A stretch of 64,000 nucleotides of DNA, from the NCBI GenBank assembly GCA_038373885.1, contig JAWZYV010014429.1:372001-436000 (forward strand), written 5' to 3'. The notes below the pieces were generated by a model. That model was given only the letters and a program-made list of their open reading frames with translations. It was not told the DNA's origin and made no database searches. Shown here one piece after another: positions 23,112 through 34,500 of this stretch. How positions within the stretch are numbered: the stretch's first letter is position 1; each line of letters begins with the position of its first letter. The translations under genes were made by a program, and so were the position numbers. The stretch is from Cheiracanthium punctorium (taxonomy: Eukaryota > Arthropoda > Arachnida > Araneae > Cheiracanthiidae).

Positions 23112-23279
23112 TTATCCTATCTTTAGATAACACAAACAAACTGGATGCCCACTGTATGGTTTGCCCACTCGAAAGCATGCCACGTATAACTGTCCGTGTG
23201 AAAAACATGGTGTGCTCAAATCTAATCCACAAACAGACATAGTTTGGCCTTGAGACTTATTGATAGTCATTCCATAAAA
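23112..23279 (-). pseudogene. Helitron helicase C-terminal fragment
   Basis: The minus-strand frame reads [20 protein letters not shown] and then [20 protein letters not shown], ending at a stop at 23112-23114. NKSQGQ and HGQLYVA(C)SRV are the C-terminal helicase motifs of Helitron RepHel proteins and the related Pif1 helicases. Everything upstream is degraded, beginning with a C-run/A-run near 23285. Confidence 0.88.
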
Positions 23280-23669
23280 AATTTTGCCCCCCCCCCCAAA
23301 AAAAAAAGGATGAAAATCTGAAACACTTTCAGATTTTAAATACGCACTATAGTGCTATATATTAAAATCGTATCATAATTTATGCGTCGTCCCTATTTTT
23401 CGTCCATATTCCATTAAGTTGGAAAGTGTTATCATTATTCATGACTGTGCTGTATTTTTCTTTCTTATTTCATAAAACCCACCTTTGGAATCGAAATCTA
23501 TCTTAAAATCGCCTAAACTATTTTACAATCTTCGCCAAGTATATCATAACTATACTTCACCGTTTTATATATTGTTTCCTACTTTAACGCCTCGACTCTC
23601 GCCAAGGAGGCGATGATTAAACATATGCAGTTACCCTGACGATTTTTTGCTTTTATGTGGCAATCGTAA

Positions 23670-23708
23670 TTTAGAATTAAAATGGCGATTTGCCATTTTA
23701 ATTCTAAA
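23670..23708. repeat. Perfect 17-bp inverted repeat
   Basis: TTTAGAATTAAAATGGC and its exact complement are separated by 5 nt. It is inside the outer MITE and may be a remnant of a further foldback element. Confidence 0.8.
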
Positions 23709-23847
23709 TGCCGTTACATTTTTATTTATTTTGGATTACCAATTAATGTAGTTTTAATAATTAAATGTCTTCAAATTCCTTAACTGGCGCATTTATCGCT
23801 AGTTTGTTTACTTTAGTTATCACCTAGTTCTTTTGGGTGCGTTGAAA

Positions 23848-24016
23848 CGGTACTTACGTATTATCCCGGCGGTCACTTCCGCCAAACTACTTTTTCGTAG
23901 ATTTTAAATACGTTGTCAATCGTATTCCAAACCATCAACAATTTCATGTGCCCGGCATTTATCTTGGTGAAAAATTGCTTGTCTTGGCAGACCGCCGGGA
24001 TAATACGTAAGTACCG
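23848..24016. mobile_element. 169-bp MITE with perfect 6-bp TSD
   Basis: Ends CGGTACTTACGTATTATCCC and its exact inverted form, continuing into GGCGGTC/GACCGCC for a perfect 27-bp TIR. TTGAAA is duplicated at 23842-23847 and 24017-24022. The identity of the arms points to a recent insertion. Superfamily unassigned. Confidence 0.85.
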
Positions 24017-24773
24017 TTGAAACTTGTGCATAACTCCCAGAGACCCATAACTGCAAAGCTCGCCAAAGTACGGGGATTTTTTAGGTTGGCGAGAGTGGGG
24101 GTGTTAAAATAGGAATCAACTCTTTCTTGTACCATAAAACACATCTTTGGAATCAAAATCTATCTTAAAATCGCCTACTGAAACTGTTTTACAATCTTCG
24201 CCAGGCATATTCTTCCTGTAGGCATATTCCAACTATACCGCAAAGACATTTTAAATGTTGTTTGGAATGGGCATCATAATCCACGAGTGTACCGTGTTTT
24301 CCTTTCTTGTTCCACTAAGCACTTCTTCGGAATAGAAAACTATATTAAAATCGCCTAATAAAACTCTTTTACAATATACGCCAGGCGTTTTCTAACTATA
24401 CGCGAAATATATTTATAATAAATTGTCACGTTTTGGCACCACATTTAGCGATCCATTATCAAAAATTGCAAACCTTGTGCGACTTTCAACATTTTATTAA
24501 CGCCCCCCCCCTCTCCACATTATCTGGTAAACACATTTGAAAAGTGACTCGACACGCTAATGTCTACACAGAAATCCTGATTGAAATGAATAGCACTCTG
24601 GGGCTAAACATTTTGGGGTGGACCGCCCTTATGACTTAGGGGTATGAGACATAGTTAAAAAACTATTCTATGACCTAACGAATATACATAGAAAATTTCA
24701 TTAAAATTGGTCGAGTGGTTTCGGAGGAGTTAGGTGACTAACACTGTGACAGGAGAATTTTATATATTAGAGA

Positions 24774-26760
24774 TATTCTCTTAGAATACTTATTGTAAAT
24801 GTAATTCTACTCATTTTTTGACAAATTTCATAGGCAAACTTAATTCTTTTTTATCTTCATAGATAATAACAACATACATATTAATTGCCGTTAAATAACT
24901 TTTTGAAATGCTCATGCTGTTTATTGTTATTATTATTATTAAAATGCTTATTGAATTTCCTTTTCTGCATCATTTTAATTTTCTTTTTAAAATAAATAAA
25001 ATAAAAAATGTATATTTTATTACAGCAAATAAATATTAATTAAACAGATTTTTAAATTATTATTTTTATAAATGACATGCGAATGGTTATATTATGCCTA
25101 TTATAAAGCATTTTATTAAAGTGTTGCTTTTGGTATTTGTTTTATCAATACGTTTGCTCAATGCGTTTTTTTTTTTTTTAACGATCAGTTGGATCTATAA
25201 TTTTTCAAATATTGAAACAGAAAAAAATTGAATGCCAACAGTTTTACACGTTAATATTATGTTTCCATGTTTCTTTATTATACCAAAATCAAACGAACAT
25301 CAATTTCACTTTTTTTTTTCTTTCTTTTTTTTTTTTAACAGAACCCAGACTAAGACAGTTAAATATAAAATATTCATCCCAAAGAGATAAATCAGATATA
25401 TACAAAGACATTTTAAAGTATTCATCATAGTAACATGATCTTGGTTTTTTTTAATTCTAAATTTTAGGAATTTTAAGTTCAATGATTCATGATATTAAAG
25501 TGCTTTTGAAATTCGATCGTGAGCTATTTACTCGAAACAAGAATGCTTTGGAATAGAGTCGATAAAAGAAATAGGTTTATATTAAAGTTACATTCATAAA
25601 AAATAAAAATAAAAAAACGTCTAAAATCCCAGACGAATCGACCGACCCAATTTAGCAGGGTTGGAAATAAGTCTTCACTGCAGTACCTCACTGCTTATAC
25701 ATCTAATACTCAAGCACTGGTGCTGCCCATTTCTTAATATTGAACAGCTTTTCATATAGAGTTTAGAAGAATCCCTTTTTCATATTGCGTTATCGTATCG
25801 TCAATTTTAAAAGTAATGCCCAAATAGCTAAAAACTTAATTTTCAAAGAATAGCGAAAGAAATTCAGACGTTAAACATCGTTAAAAATTTGCTTTTCTAG
25901 CACAATGGCACAACAGTAGAACAATGGTAGAGCCAACATATTGGCTCACTTATTGTTAATTTTAAGTAACCGGAATTCTAAGTCCCAGCCACCCAAAGTA
26001 GAATAAAAATTAGTAAATATTTATCAAAAAGTAAATCTCTCAGTGGTTTTAAGGGACAAGAATCATTATGATTATGATATGAAGACAAAAGTTTATAAGA
26101 GGGCTTAGTCTGCATGGGAGCTCACAGGAGCTCAGCTCCTGTCCTCTTGCTTTTTTTAGGGCTCGTGTGCTTTTTTTTACTATAGACTTCCTGGGTCTCC
26201 AGCACTTCTTTTGCCAGAATTTAAACCCTGTTTGTAAGTTTGAAGGAAGTAGTTACTACTAAAATGCTTAAGGACAGGACTTAAGCATTAAGTATTCCAT
26301 TAGCATTAATTTTTAATGGTAATACAAATAGATAGGCTCTGTTTATTGTCGGATGTTTGGGTTCGTTTTCTGTTATCCAGAAATGTTTATTTCAAAAATT
26401 GATTTTTTAGATTTTTGTTATTCCAAAACTTACAGGAATCTAGACTAATTTGCATGTTAAAATTACGTTCGTTCTGCTTTAATACAAAAAATAAGTGATA
26501 ACTGAAAATTTAGTGAATAAATGGTCGAAATTCTTCTTTAGAAATTTTCGGAATTTTTTTTTTAATTATTAAAAAGAAAATTGGACAGCAATTGTATTTT
26601 AGTTCTATTCTTTTTAATGCACAAGTGCATACGCTCACTGTCTATACTGATATGTCTATCAGTAAAATCAAAATATTGTGAAGTCCGGTTGTACCCATAT
26701 GTATGAAATGATTTATTGTCTATAATAAGTTCCAGTTATAATTTGTTCACTAAATGACCT
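24774..26760. other. AT-rich intergenic stretch
   Basis: No gene, RNA or element border was recognised; several T- and A-runs occur. Confidence 0.5.
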
Positions 26761-26762
26761 TA

Positions 26763-27048
26763 GGCACAGGATATATTCAATAAAAAGAAATGCAGTTGAA
26801 TTGAATAAATTAAAGATGTACTGTAAACCAATACATGTCTGTTTGATCTAACATCCCCCATTACCACATTTTAATCCTGCTATGTTTTTAAATCCTCCAT
26901 AGGCACGGCACAGCATATATTCAATAAAAAGAAATGCAGTTGAATTACATAAATTAAAGATGTACTGTAAACCAATACATGCCTTTTTGATCTAACATCA
27001 CCCATTACCACATTTTAATACTGCAATGTTTTTAAATATTTCTGTTAA
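26763..27048. repeat. Tandem duplication of a 144-bp unit
   Basis: ATATATTCAATAAAAAGAAA and the rest of the unit recur 144 bp apart (near 26771 and 26915) with a handful of differences. Both units carry GGCACAG at the start and CCCATTACCACATTTTAAT near the end. No coding content. Confidence 0.85.
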
Positions 27049-27220
27049 TGTTTCTAATACAGGAATAAACATTTCTTTTTGCAGAAAAGTTTAAATGGAT
27101 GGTAGCAGCGCTGGTTCTAGATGTTCGGCTGCCTGCGTGCATTTATTATTTGGCCGTGCATGTGCGTATAGTAGAATGAAAATGGAAAATTTATTGTAGA
27201 ACAACAGAGGAAAAAACATG

Positions 27221-28816
27221 CAGCCTGAGTAAAAAATTTTAAGGCTAGTAAAAACTTTTGGGAAAACGGCAAAATCTTGAAGATTAGATTTTAATCTTCT
27301 TGAAGACTGAAGATTAAAATATAATTTGATTGATAATTATTAACCATAAATACAAGTAAAAAATGCAGAGAAATTCATTTGTAAATATTTTATCACCAGA
27401 AAATATTATAGAACACACGGATCAATTTTTAAGCCCGAATAAAAACTTTTAAGGCCAGCATAGAAAATTGCATTAAGACAGAAAAAACAAACTTTTAGGA
27501 GCTTGTGTACGAGCAATTCCTTGGAATTACTTCAAATATTCTTTTTTTCATAAATGAAACTAATTTTTTCAAGTCTAATGTCAGTTTTACTATGCATCTC
27601 GATAGTAGAACAGTCTCTCATGATGTAAAGCTCATAAACTCTTCTTACTAAGTTATCGCATAAGTTCTCTATTGGGTTAAGATCTGGAGAGTTAGCTGGC
27701 CATTTCAAAGTTTCAACATTGTTGACTTGGAACACATTTTTTGTACTGTTACTCGAATGGATAGGTGCATTATCTTGCTGATATTTTCAATTTTCTCCTG
27801 CAAGAGATTCAGCATTTGGTAAAAGATGACTTGCTAGGACACTTTGATATGCTTGTGAATTCATTTTACCCGAAACGAACACAATTGAACCCACACCATT
27901 GTAAGCAAAGCACTCTACAGGTCATCACAGAGCCTCCACCTAATTTGCGCTTGGAGAATAATCCTTTTTCCTTTTCTTAAATCATGCTAATAGTACTTCC
28001 ATCCGTCTGGTCCATCCAAATTCCTTTTTTTCTAATCAGAAAAAATTATTTCTATCCAATGGTTATCCCAGGTTATTACTTGCTGGTCTGAAGTTCAAAT
28101 GATCTATTTTGTGCTTCTGCAGCAACTGAGGCTTAGCCAATTTTGCTGTATAAATATAACTTCCAGACCTTCTGATTGTATTATACACCGTTTTTTGACA
28201 AACATTTAAACCTGTCGCCGAAATAACTTTCCTGGTTGAGTCCTTTCCAGTAGATGCAAGTCTGCAAACTCTTCTTTCATCACGAGAAGACAAAGCTTTA
28301 GGTATTCCCCCTTGTATTCTTTCTGCTATAATTGTCTTTCAAATTAAAAAAAAAATGTTGACTACATTCTTTTATCTTCCTATCTTTATTGTAATAGTAC
28401 AGCTATTCATTCCTGTAAAAGAAAGAGTTCCAATCTCCCATATTTAATGATCAGTTAACTTCGCAATTTTCGCCATCTTGACAAAGAGCTCCAAAACTTG
28501 TAGGAATGTATGACAAATTTGCAAATTTAAGAATTGTCACAATATAAACAATTTCAGTAATATTTAAACCAGCACATGCATATTTATTTTTTTAAAAAAA
28601 CTGATGGACTTAAAGAGTTTTTTCTCAAGCTGAATTTACCGGTTTTGTATATGCGACTTTTTCTGATAATTATATAATTTGTGAATTCTTTTTGTTGCGT
28701 TATTTCCTATCAGTGAACTTTAACAATTAACAATACAATAATATTTGAATCCCTTTTATTTCATTTTTCCATTTTCTCAAAAATATTTACTGGCCTTATA
28801 GGTTTTACTCAGACTG
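27221..28816 (-). mobile_element. Tc1 family element, copy 1 (undisturbed)
   Basis: The outer ends are CAGCCTGAGTAAAAA and, inverted, CAGTCTGAGTAAAAC, followed by AAGGCYAGTAAA. A second pair of similar repeats lies inside (about 27430-27470 and 28606-28645), so the ends have a doubled, IR/DR-like layout. The right flank is TA; the left is TG. It carries a decayed DD34E transposase on the minus strand. The same family at 44872-51938 provides a reference for dating later insertions. Confidence 0.85.
27532..28293 (-). pseudogene. Tc1-type DD34E transposase, decayed
   Basis: N-terminal part MSSRDERRVCRLASTGKDST ... GLNVCQKTVYNTI is the Tc1 HTH region (28293 downward). After frameshifts the frame QQDNAPIHSSNSTKN leads into VETLKWPANSPDLNPIENL. 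I count 34 residues between the Asp of QQDNA and the Glu of PIEN. The Trp before the QQDN motif is a stop, and the centre of the protein with the first catalytic Asp is degraded. Confidence 0.88.
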
Positions 28817-29305
28817 TACATAGAGAAAAAATATAAAGTTATTTTACATGAAGTATGTTAGCGAGCTCCATTCTGCGCAAATTCAACTATTAGTTCACCC
28901 ATATCCATGTGTAGGGAAATATAATTATTCATTAATATAAAAAATAAATAATGTAATGTTTGAGTAATGCAGTAAAAAGATGTTACATCGATGGAATGAA
29001 AACATTGATTAGACTTTGGTTACCTCCTTATTTCGGCTGCTTTTCTGCAGGGTGTGCAAGTGCACTGCACACCATGGATGCATGGCAGAACTGGCCTTGC
29101 GTGGTAGCTGAATTTTATCACAGAAATTCGTACAGTTTTTATGTAATCAGAATAAAAATTAAGAAAATATATTAAAAAAATAATAACAATAACGTGTTGA
29201 TAAGATTTTTTTTTTACTTATTTATTGATGATGACATTGAATTTTTATAACATTGCGAGCAACGTGTCTTGAAAACTGTTTTCGGTTTATAATTGACACG
29301 CGGAT

Positions 29306-29346
<41 letters not shown>

Positions 29347-30576
29347 GGGGAAAAATATTGGATCCAACAAGTTGTTACCTGCCGCTATAGAAAATTTGAT
29401 GGAGGGAAGAAACATGTATTTTTCCTTACATTTTATGTTTGGAGGAAGACATTTTATTGGCTACGGCATATTTTTAGCTTAAAGTGTTTATTTCAACTAC
29501 CGTTAAAGACAATGTCTACTGACATTATCTTTGAATGGAAGGTTTTGAACTGAATTTTAATAATTATTTGGTGGAAGAATCTTATTAGGCATGTCATAAT
29601 TTTAGCTTAAAATGTTTATTTCAACTTCAATTAAATATAATGTCTGTTGACATTGATGGTTAAATGTGTAAGAGATTTTTTTTGTGTGTGTGTGTGGGGG
29701 AGGGGGGGATAGTGGGTGAGGTGGCCATGAAATTTGACATTTTATTACTATACATTAAAATTTTCATGCCTGTAAAGGAGTGATCGCTATAGTACTTTCC
29801 AACTGTCTGTAAATGTATTTTGATTATTAATTTTAGTTTTAGGATTAATAATTAGTACTCTGTTTTTCAGAAATATACAAGGAAAGCAAAATACTACATA
29901 CTAACTAATTTTTTTTTTTTTATTAGTGAAATTGGTGTTCTTAAAACAAAGAAAAGGTGCCACTATAATTTACAGATATGTATTTGTTCACATAGCATTG
30001 GAAATGTTAGAAAATGGCGTGAATTTTTAGCACACTTGCGTGTCCGTTGAGGATCATATATGATCAGTCCAAAGAAATAAAAATTTCTCCCTCCTCCCTC
30101 CACACACACGCACATTTTCATGTAGTCACGAATTAAAATGATTTTTTTTAATGAAGATTCGGAAATTTGAACAAAAGAAAAGTAAATTAAAAATTGGACA
30201 ATAAAATCGTGGAGAAATTTTTAACTATCAGTAAAATAGTATTTCTTGGCAAAGATGGCGCAGTATTAGGGTGATAATAACACTTTTCAATATTTACTCC
30301 TCTATTGTATTAAAAGTTATATTTCCCATACAACACGAATAGAAATCCAGTATTATGAAAACGTTGAAATGTTTTCCCAGCAAAACCAGTTTCATAAATA
30401 TTGGTGAAATAATGCATCAGGCAAAATACTGGGACTAAGTAAGTAATGTTTCGGAATACTTCAGTGGACTGTTTTGAAATATTTCTTTCTGCTCTTAGTC
30501 AAATAAAAAGCCTTAGTCAAATACTTGACGCTTTTAAATTCTATCTGAGGATATCATAACGTCACTTTATAATCTA
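28817..30576. other. AT-rich stretch with an A/G homopolymer tract
   Basis: No gene was recognised. Two copies of TTTAGCTTAAA(G/A)TGTTTATTTCAACT near 29471 and 29600 indicate a short local repeat of about 130 bp. Confidence 0.5.
29310..29350. repeat. Poly(A)-poly(G) tract
   Basis: About 29 A directly followed by about 12 G. Such tracts are prone to assembly and length errors. Confidence 0.9.
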
Positions 30577-30643
30577 TTAACTCTTTTCTAGGAAATCGGT
30601 TTTTTCCAGATGTAACGTGAATGCGCGTTAGAGCATCTTAGAA

Positions 30644-31867
30644 CCCAGACAGCACATAAGCTTAAATCAAGCTTGACATTTCTTTGAATTTGACGTATTA
30701 ATACAAGCTTGACAGTTCAATTCAATTTAAGCTTGCAACAAGCTTGAAGGAGTCAAGTTGAATTGTCAAGCTGGAATACAGCTTGTTTTTTCCTTTCGAA
30801 AGAGTACGTTGATGGCGCCATCTGTGAAAGAGAATGGACATTAATTGTCTAGCGTTTCTCAAATTTGCTCAATAAAGAAAAGTTCGTAAAAGTTGTGCTT
30901 TATATTTTATTATCGCACCAAACCTGGACATTAGAACACGCAAGGGGAAGGAATGAATGGGATAAGCCCCTCTGAAGTGTAACACGAGGGGAGTTTTAGT
31001 TTTATTTACATCTAATTACCATTAGTAATTCCATTAAATAACTAATTAGCCTAAAAATTAAATTTTAATATAATTAACACAATTTAGTTAGTTAATATAC
31101 TTCACTTTATGGATGGTAGAATGAGGCGTAATCCGGCCTCCACAAAATAATTAATCACTCATAAATGTACTTGACCATAGAATTAAAAAAAAAGATTCTA
31201 TATTTCCAAATATGGAAATTCTTCAAAATAAAATACAATTACACTACGAAATTGATTTCAAAATCAGTCGTTTGTCTCGATTTTGGCCAGCAGTATTGCG
31301 ATATTGAAAGTTTTAAAGCGTGTCCTGTTTTTAAGTTTATATTATGCTTATTTCCCTATTAGTAGAGTCTATAAATCACACATAACATTATTTAAATTTT
31401 GATTCATCCCATGGAAAAATAAAAGAAACTTATCAGCATCGCCCTTACTTATCGATCTGGCCAGAAAACGGCGTGACAACAGTCACTTCAAACTTAGTCA
31501 TAGCTGCCCGAGGCGTATTGGCTGAACGGTTAGCACGCGGGTCTCCCAGCCCATAGTTCCCGGGATCGTTTGGTGGAAACAGATTAAAATAACTTAAAAT
31601 TTCAGCATAGAGGGGAAAATGCGCTGAAAAATGAAGTATGTGGGCCGCGTTCGCCGGCGGGCGCTCCGTGTAAAAATTTTTTTTTTGGAAAATTTATTAA
31701 GCTTGCTATGTCAAGCTTAATGCAAGCTGGGCAAGTGTAAACTAGAACACTTGATTCAAGCTTGCATTAAGCTTACACGCTTGAAATTTTCAAGCTTAAT
31801 TCAAGTTTATTGACTTGATAAATCAAGCTTGCTGCAAGTTTGATGCAAGTTTGCTGTGCTGTCTTGG
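30644..31867. mobile_element. CCCAGAC-ended element with AAGCTTGA repeats, member 3
   Basis: Ends CCCAGACAGCACA and, inverted, CCAAGACAGCACA. The first and last 170 bp are packed with AAGCTTGA/TCAAGCTT-type words in both orientations, so each end folds on itself. The middle holds a tRNA-like SINE (31505-31690). The empty site is visible in three sister repeats. The ends resemble those of the foldback MITEs at 1876 and 13905. Confidence 0.65.
31505..31690 (+). mobile_element. tRNA-derived SINE-like insert
   Basis: TGGCTGAACGGTTAGCACG looks like a pol III A box region and AGTTCCCGGGATCG like a weakened B box about 30 nt further on. CGGGTCTCCCAGCCC between them resembles an anticodon arm. The body continues with GC-rich sequence (GCCGCGTTCGCCGGCGGGCG) to a T-run at 31675-31685. 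It is not a functional tRNA: the acceptor stem is absent. Confidence 0.45.
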
Positions 31868-31940
31868 AAAGTCCTCCGGCCAAGGCACCCCCATCCTAGG
31901 TAGATATCCTTCGTGCAGGTTTGCCTCAATACTCACTATA

Positions 31941-33261
31941 CAATATAATGCAATACTTTTCTAAGAACATACAAAATTTCTGTGCTGATCATTTGATGAT
32001 AAAAGGAAATTACAGGTGTCTGTAAAAAATTGCTAAGGTGCACAAAATATTCCACTTGGCTTTGCAGACATATGACTGCTATTCAAAGATAAAAAAGGAA
32101 TTTTTTTGTGAAAAAAAGTATGCTGCAGTGTGAATTTCATTTGTTATTTTTTCAAAATTTCACGCATGTCCCATTTTATTAGCAGTTAACGTGATTACGT
32201 AACTTAATAGCTGTTGGAATATAATACTTCTCAAACTCGTGGTGCATGCTTACTGAAACAAAAGGTAAATCCCTGGCGAATATTGCAAACAAAGCCATAA
32301 ATAAAACTCTTAAAATAAACTGACAAAAAAGAAAAAAAAAAACTTTTGCATTTATCATGAGGAGAGTTTCAGATATTCAAATATGCTTTCTACAATCGCC
32401 CCGCAATAATTAAATATTGTAGATCTCACTTGATTCTGCTGAAAACTTCATGTCTAAAAATAAAATTACTTTTTTTCTTGCGGGGTTCCGAGAATTCTCA
32501 TTGACTTTCCGCTTAATATATCAGTTTTTAGCGTTCGCCAATAGCGATATCTACCGACCATAACCCAAATTCTTAAGTGAAAACACTTTCTGACAGACAT
32601 CTTCAGACAAAATATACTGGGAAAAATAAATTATTTTAACGTTCAAAGTCAACATACAAATTCTAAATGCATTAAAGGCCAAATTGGTTTTACGCCGCAT
32701 CTTTGTTTTTCTCTAACACGAACCCACAACACAAGCAAATATTTTCTTTGCCTAGCTTCAATTCATCCGCATAGGAAAAATATGTAATAACACGAAAACA
32801 ATATGGCATTGACTGCTAAGAATATCTTTTCGTATGAGGTGTATTGAGTAAAGGCCAATCGTTATTTTTAAAATGCATATTTGTGGTACAATAAAAATGT
32901 CGGTCAATGTTGACAGATGAAAACAACGCTTTTATTTATTCACTTTTTCAGAAAAAGCGTATTTCTACTGTTTTAACACAAAAAATCAAATACACCTACT
33001 CAGAAAATCTTAGTACATTTCTATCGGACAACTGTAATATTATAAGAACACAAGACAGATAAATAATGTCAAAAGCATAATCGCAAAACACTTTCTAACA
33101 CAATCGCATTTTACATCAGTAACTGCACAACGAAGCAAATAAAGTTACCTAAGGAGTGGTAATTTTATTCATGCTTTTTGCAGAGCAATGAGTCATTATT
33201 AATTATTTTTCTCAAAGGTTTGCTCATCTATTTAATATTTTTGCTCAAGATTAATATTCGC
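31941..33261. other. AT-rich intergenic stretch
   Basis: No gene, RNA or element border was recognised. Confidence 0.5.
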
Positions 33262-33400
33262 AAGACTGTCAATCTAAAGGTCTGAAATTTGGGGCGGTTT
33301 TATCCCGATGTAACATGAATATGCGTTAGAGCCTCTTAAAAAGTTCTCCACCCAAGGCAACTTCCTTAGGAAGATACCCCTCTTGTAAGTTTGACTTAAA
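33262..33400. repeat. Dispersed repeat, uninterrupted copy
   Basis: Carries GGGCGGTTTTATCCCGATGT, GCGTTAGAGCCTCTTAAAAA and CACCCAAGGCAACTTCC in the order of 30577-31940. It serves as an empty-site reference for the CCCAGAC-ended element. Confidence 0.65.
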
Positions 33401-34394
33401 AACAACACACACAATATACAAGATTAATATTTTGCGCAAAAAATAGTCAAAAATCTTCAATTTAATGCATGTAAATCGGTGCATTAATTCTCGAGTTAAT
33501 GATAAAAATCCATTGATTAATCCGTTGAGAATTCAGCAATATTTGAAAAAATTCAAGCAGTGTCATCAAGATAAGACTAATTTTGAAGATTTATTTATAA
33601 CACCAAACTTCGACATTTGGACATCTCGCCAACCTTGGTGAGAATTCCTCGATATTTAGGACGTAGCCTCAAAAATTCCTAACGCAAATTAATGTAGCTT
33701 TTTGAGTCCTTGCAATAAATTATACATTTTCATGCCGAATATACTGTCAATTCTTATGCCTATTGGGCAGAATATATTATCGAATTATTTAATTCCTCAA
33801 ACCTTTATATAATTTTTTAATTCTGTTTGAAATGGATTAATGTCATTTTACGGGAAGTCGTTCGCACTTTATGGAAACGATTTTGATAGTTAAATTTTAT
33901 CTATAAATGCCGTATTTTTTGCAGCGATCTGTTTCTATCTGATAGCCATGATTCTTGAAAATGCTCTAGCTCGAATTTTCCCTGAAAGTAAACTTTTTCT
34001 TAGTACTGTCATGTCTGTCTTACTCTAGTCCTCTTGAACTGTTTTCCTAAGTCTGTTCAGTGTTCTAGGATGACGTTTTCCTAAGGCTCGTTTTAATAAA
34101 TCGAAAGCAAAAGTGCATCAAAGAAGCGCCAGGTGATTTTACCGGTATTTCATGAAAAGGGATACACTTTATTCCTTTTTTGATTCTTTCTTTGCTAAAT
34201 TAGGGGCCAAGGCCCCAGACTCGCTACGCTCGCTTTTCGTATGAGGCATTCTGCCCCTAATAAGGCTTATTCGTAAAAAAGACATAATTTCAACACACAA
34301 AACCTGAAGATTGGATCAGCTAGAATGCTACTGAGCTATACATTGCTTGGTTCTTGCATGTTCATTGGTACATAAAAATTTAAACTTCACACTA
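33401..34394. other. AT-rich intergenic stretch
   Basis: No gene was recognised. TTAGGGGC near 34200 is inverted as GCCCCTAA near 34253, a possible eroded MITE of about 60 bp. Confidence 0.4.
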
Positions 34395-34500
34395 CAGTAG
34401 ACCCCCCTCCCCCTCATAACACGGAAGATATTTTGTTATGGAAATCCGTGTTGTACGGGTCCTGAGCTATACTCCACCTGGAGTGCGGACTCCGCTTATA
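34395..34500. mobile_element. pogo/Tigger-like terminus (fragment)
   Basis: After TA, CAGTAGACCCCCCTCCCCCT followed by CATAACACGG resembles the CAGTAGACCC...TTATAACACGG termini of pogo/Tigger elements. No matching second terminus was found, so this is a fragment. Confidence 0.45.

Larger units (their letters stand above)
23579..24112. mobile_element. Outer MITE nested in the Helitron
   Basis: CTACTTTAACGCCTCGACTC at the left is inverted at the right as GAGTGGGGGTGTTAAAATAG, with CTCGCCAA/TTGGCGAG continuing both arms. It separates two of the diverged Helitron repeats and contains the 169-bp MITE at 23848-24016 and a perfect hairpin at 23670-23708. The target duplication is not clear. Confidence 0.55.
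21363..24773 (-). mobile_element. Helitron remnant with both termini
   Basis: On the minus strand the 3' end reads GGCAAA-ACAACG-TTTGCC (a 6-bp hairpin), then GGGTCAG and CTAG, followed by host T. The 5' end reads TCTCTAATATATAAAATTC with host A before it. TC start, hairpin, CTAG end and insertion between A and T without a target duplication are the Helitron signature. A helicase fragment at 23112-23279 confirms it. At 3.4 kb it is internally deleted, with no Rep domain seen. It carries a tandem array near its 3' end, three diverged ~180-bp repeats at 23460-24410, and nested MITEs. Confidence 0.85.
30577..31940. repeat. Dispersed repeat, split by the CCCAGAC-ended element
   Basis: The left part GGTTTTTTCCAGATGTAACG...GCGTTAGAGCATCTTAGAA and the right part AAGTCCTCCGGCCAAGGCA join into the same sequence that is uninterrupted at 33262-33400, 42940-43060 and 44600-44735. 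The repeat predates the insertion. Confidence 0.65.
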
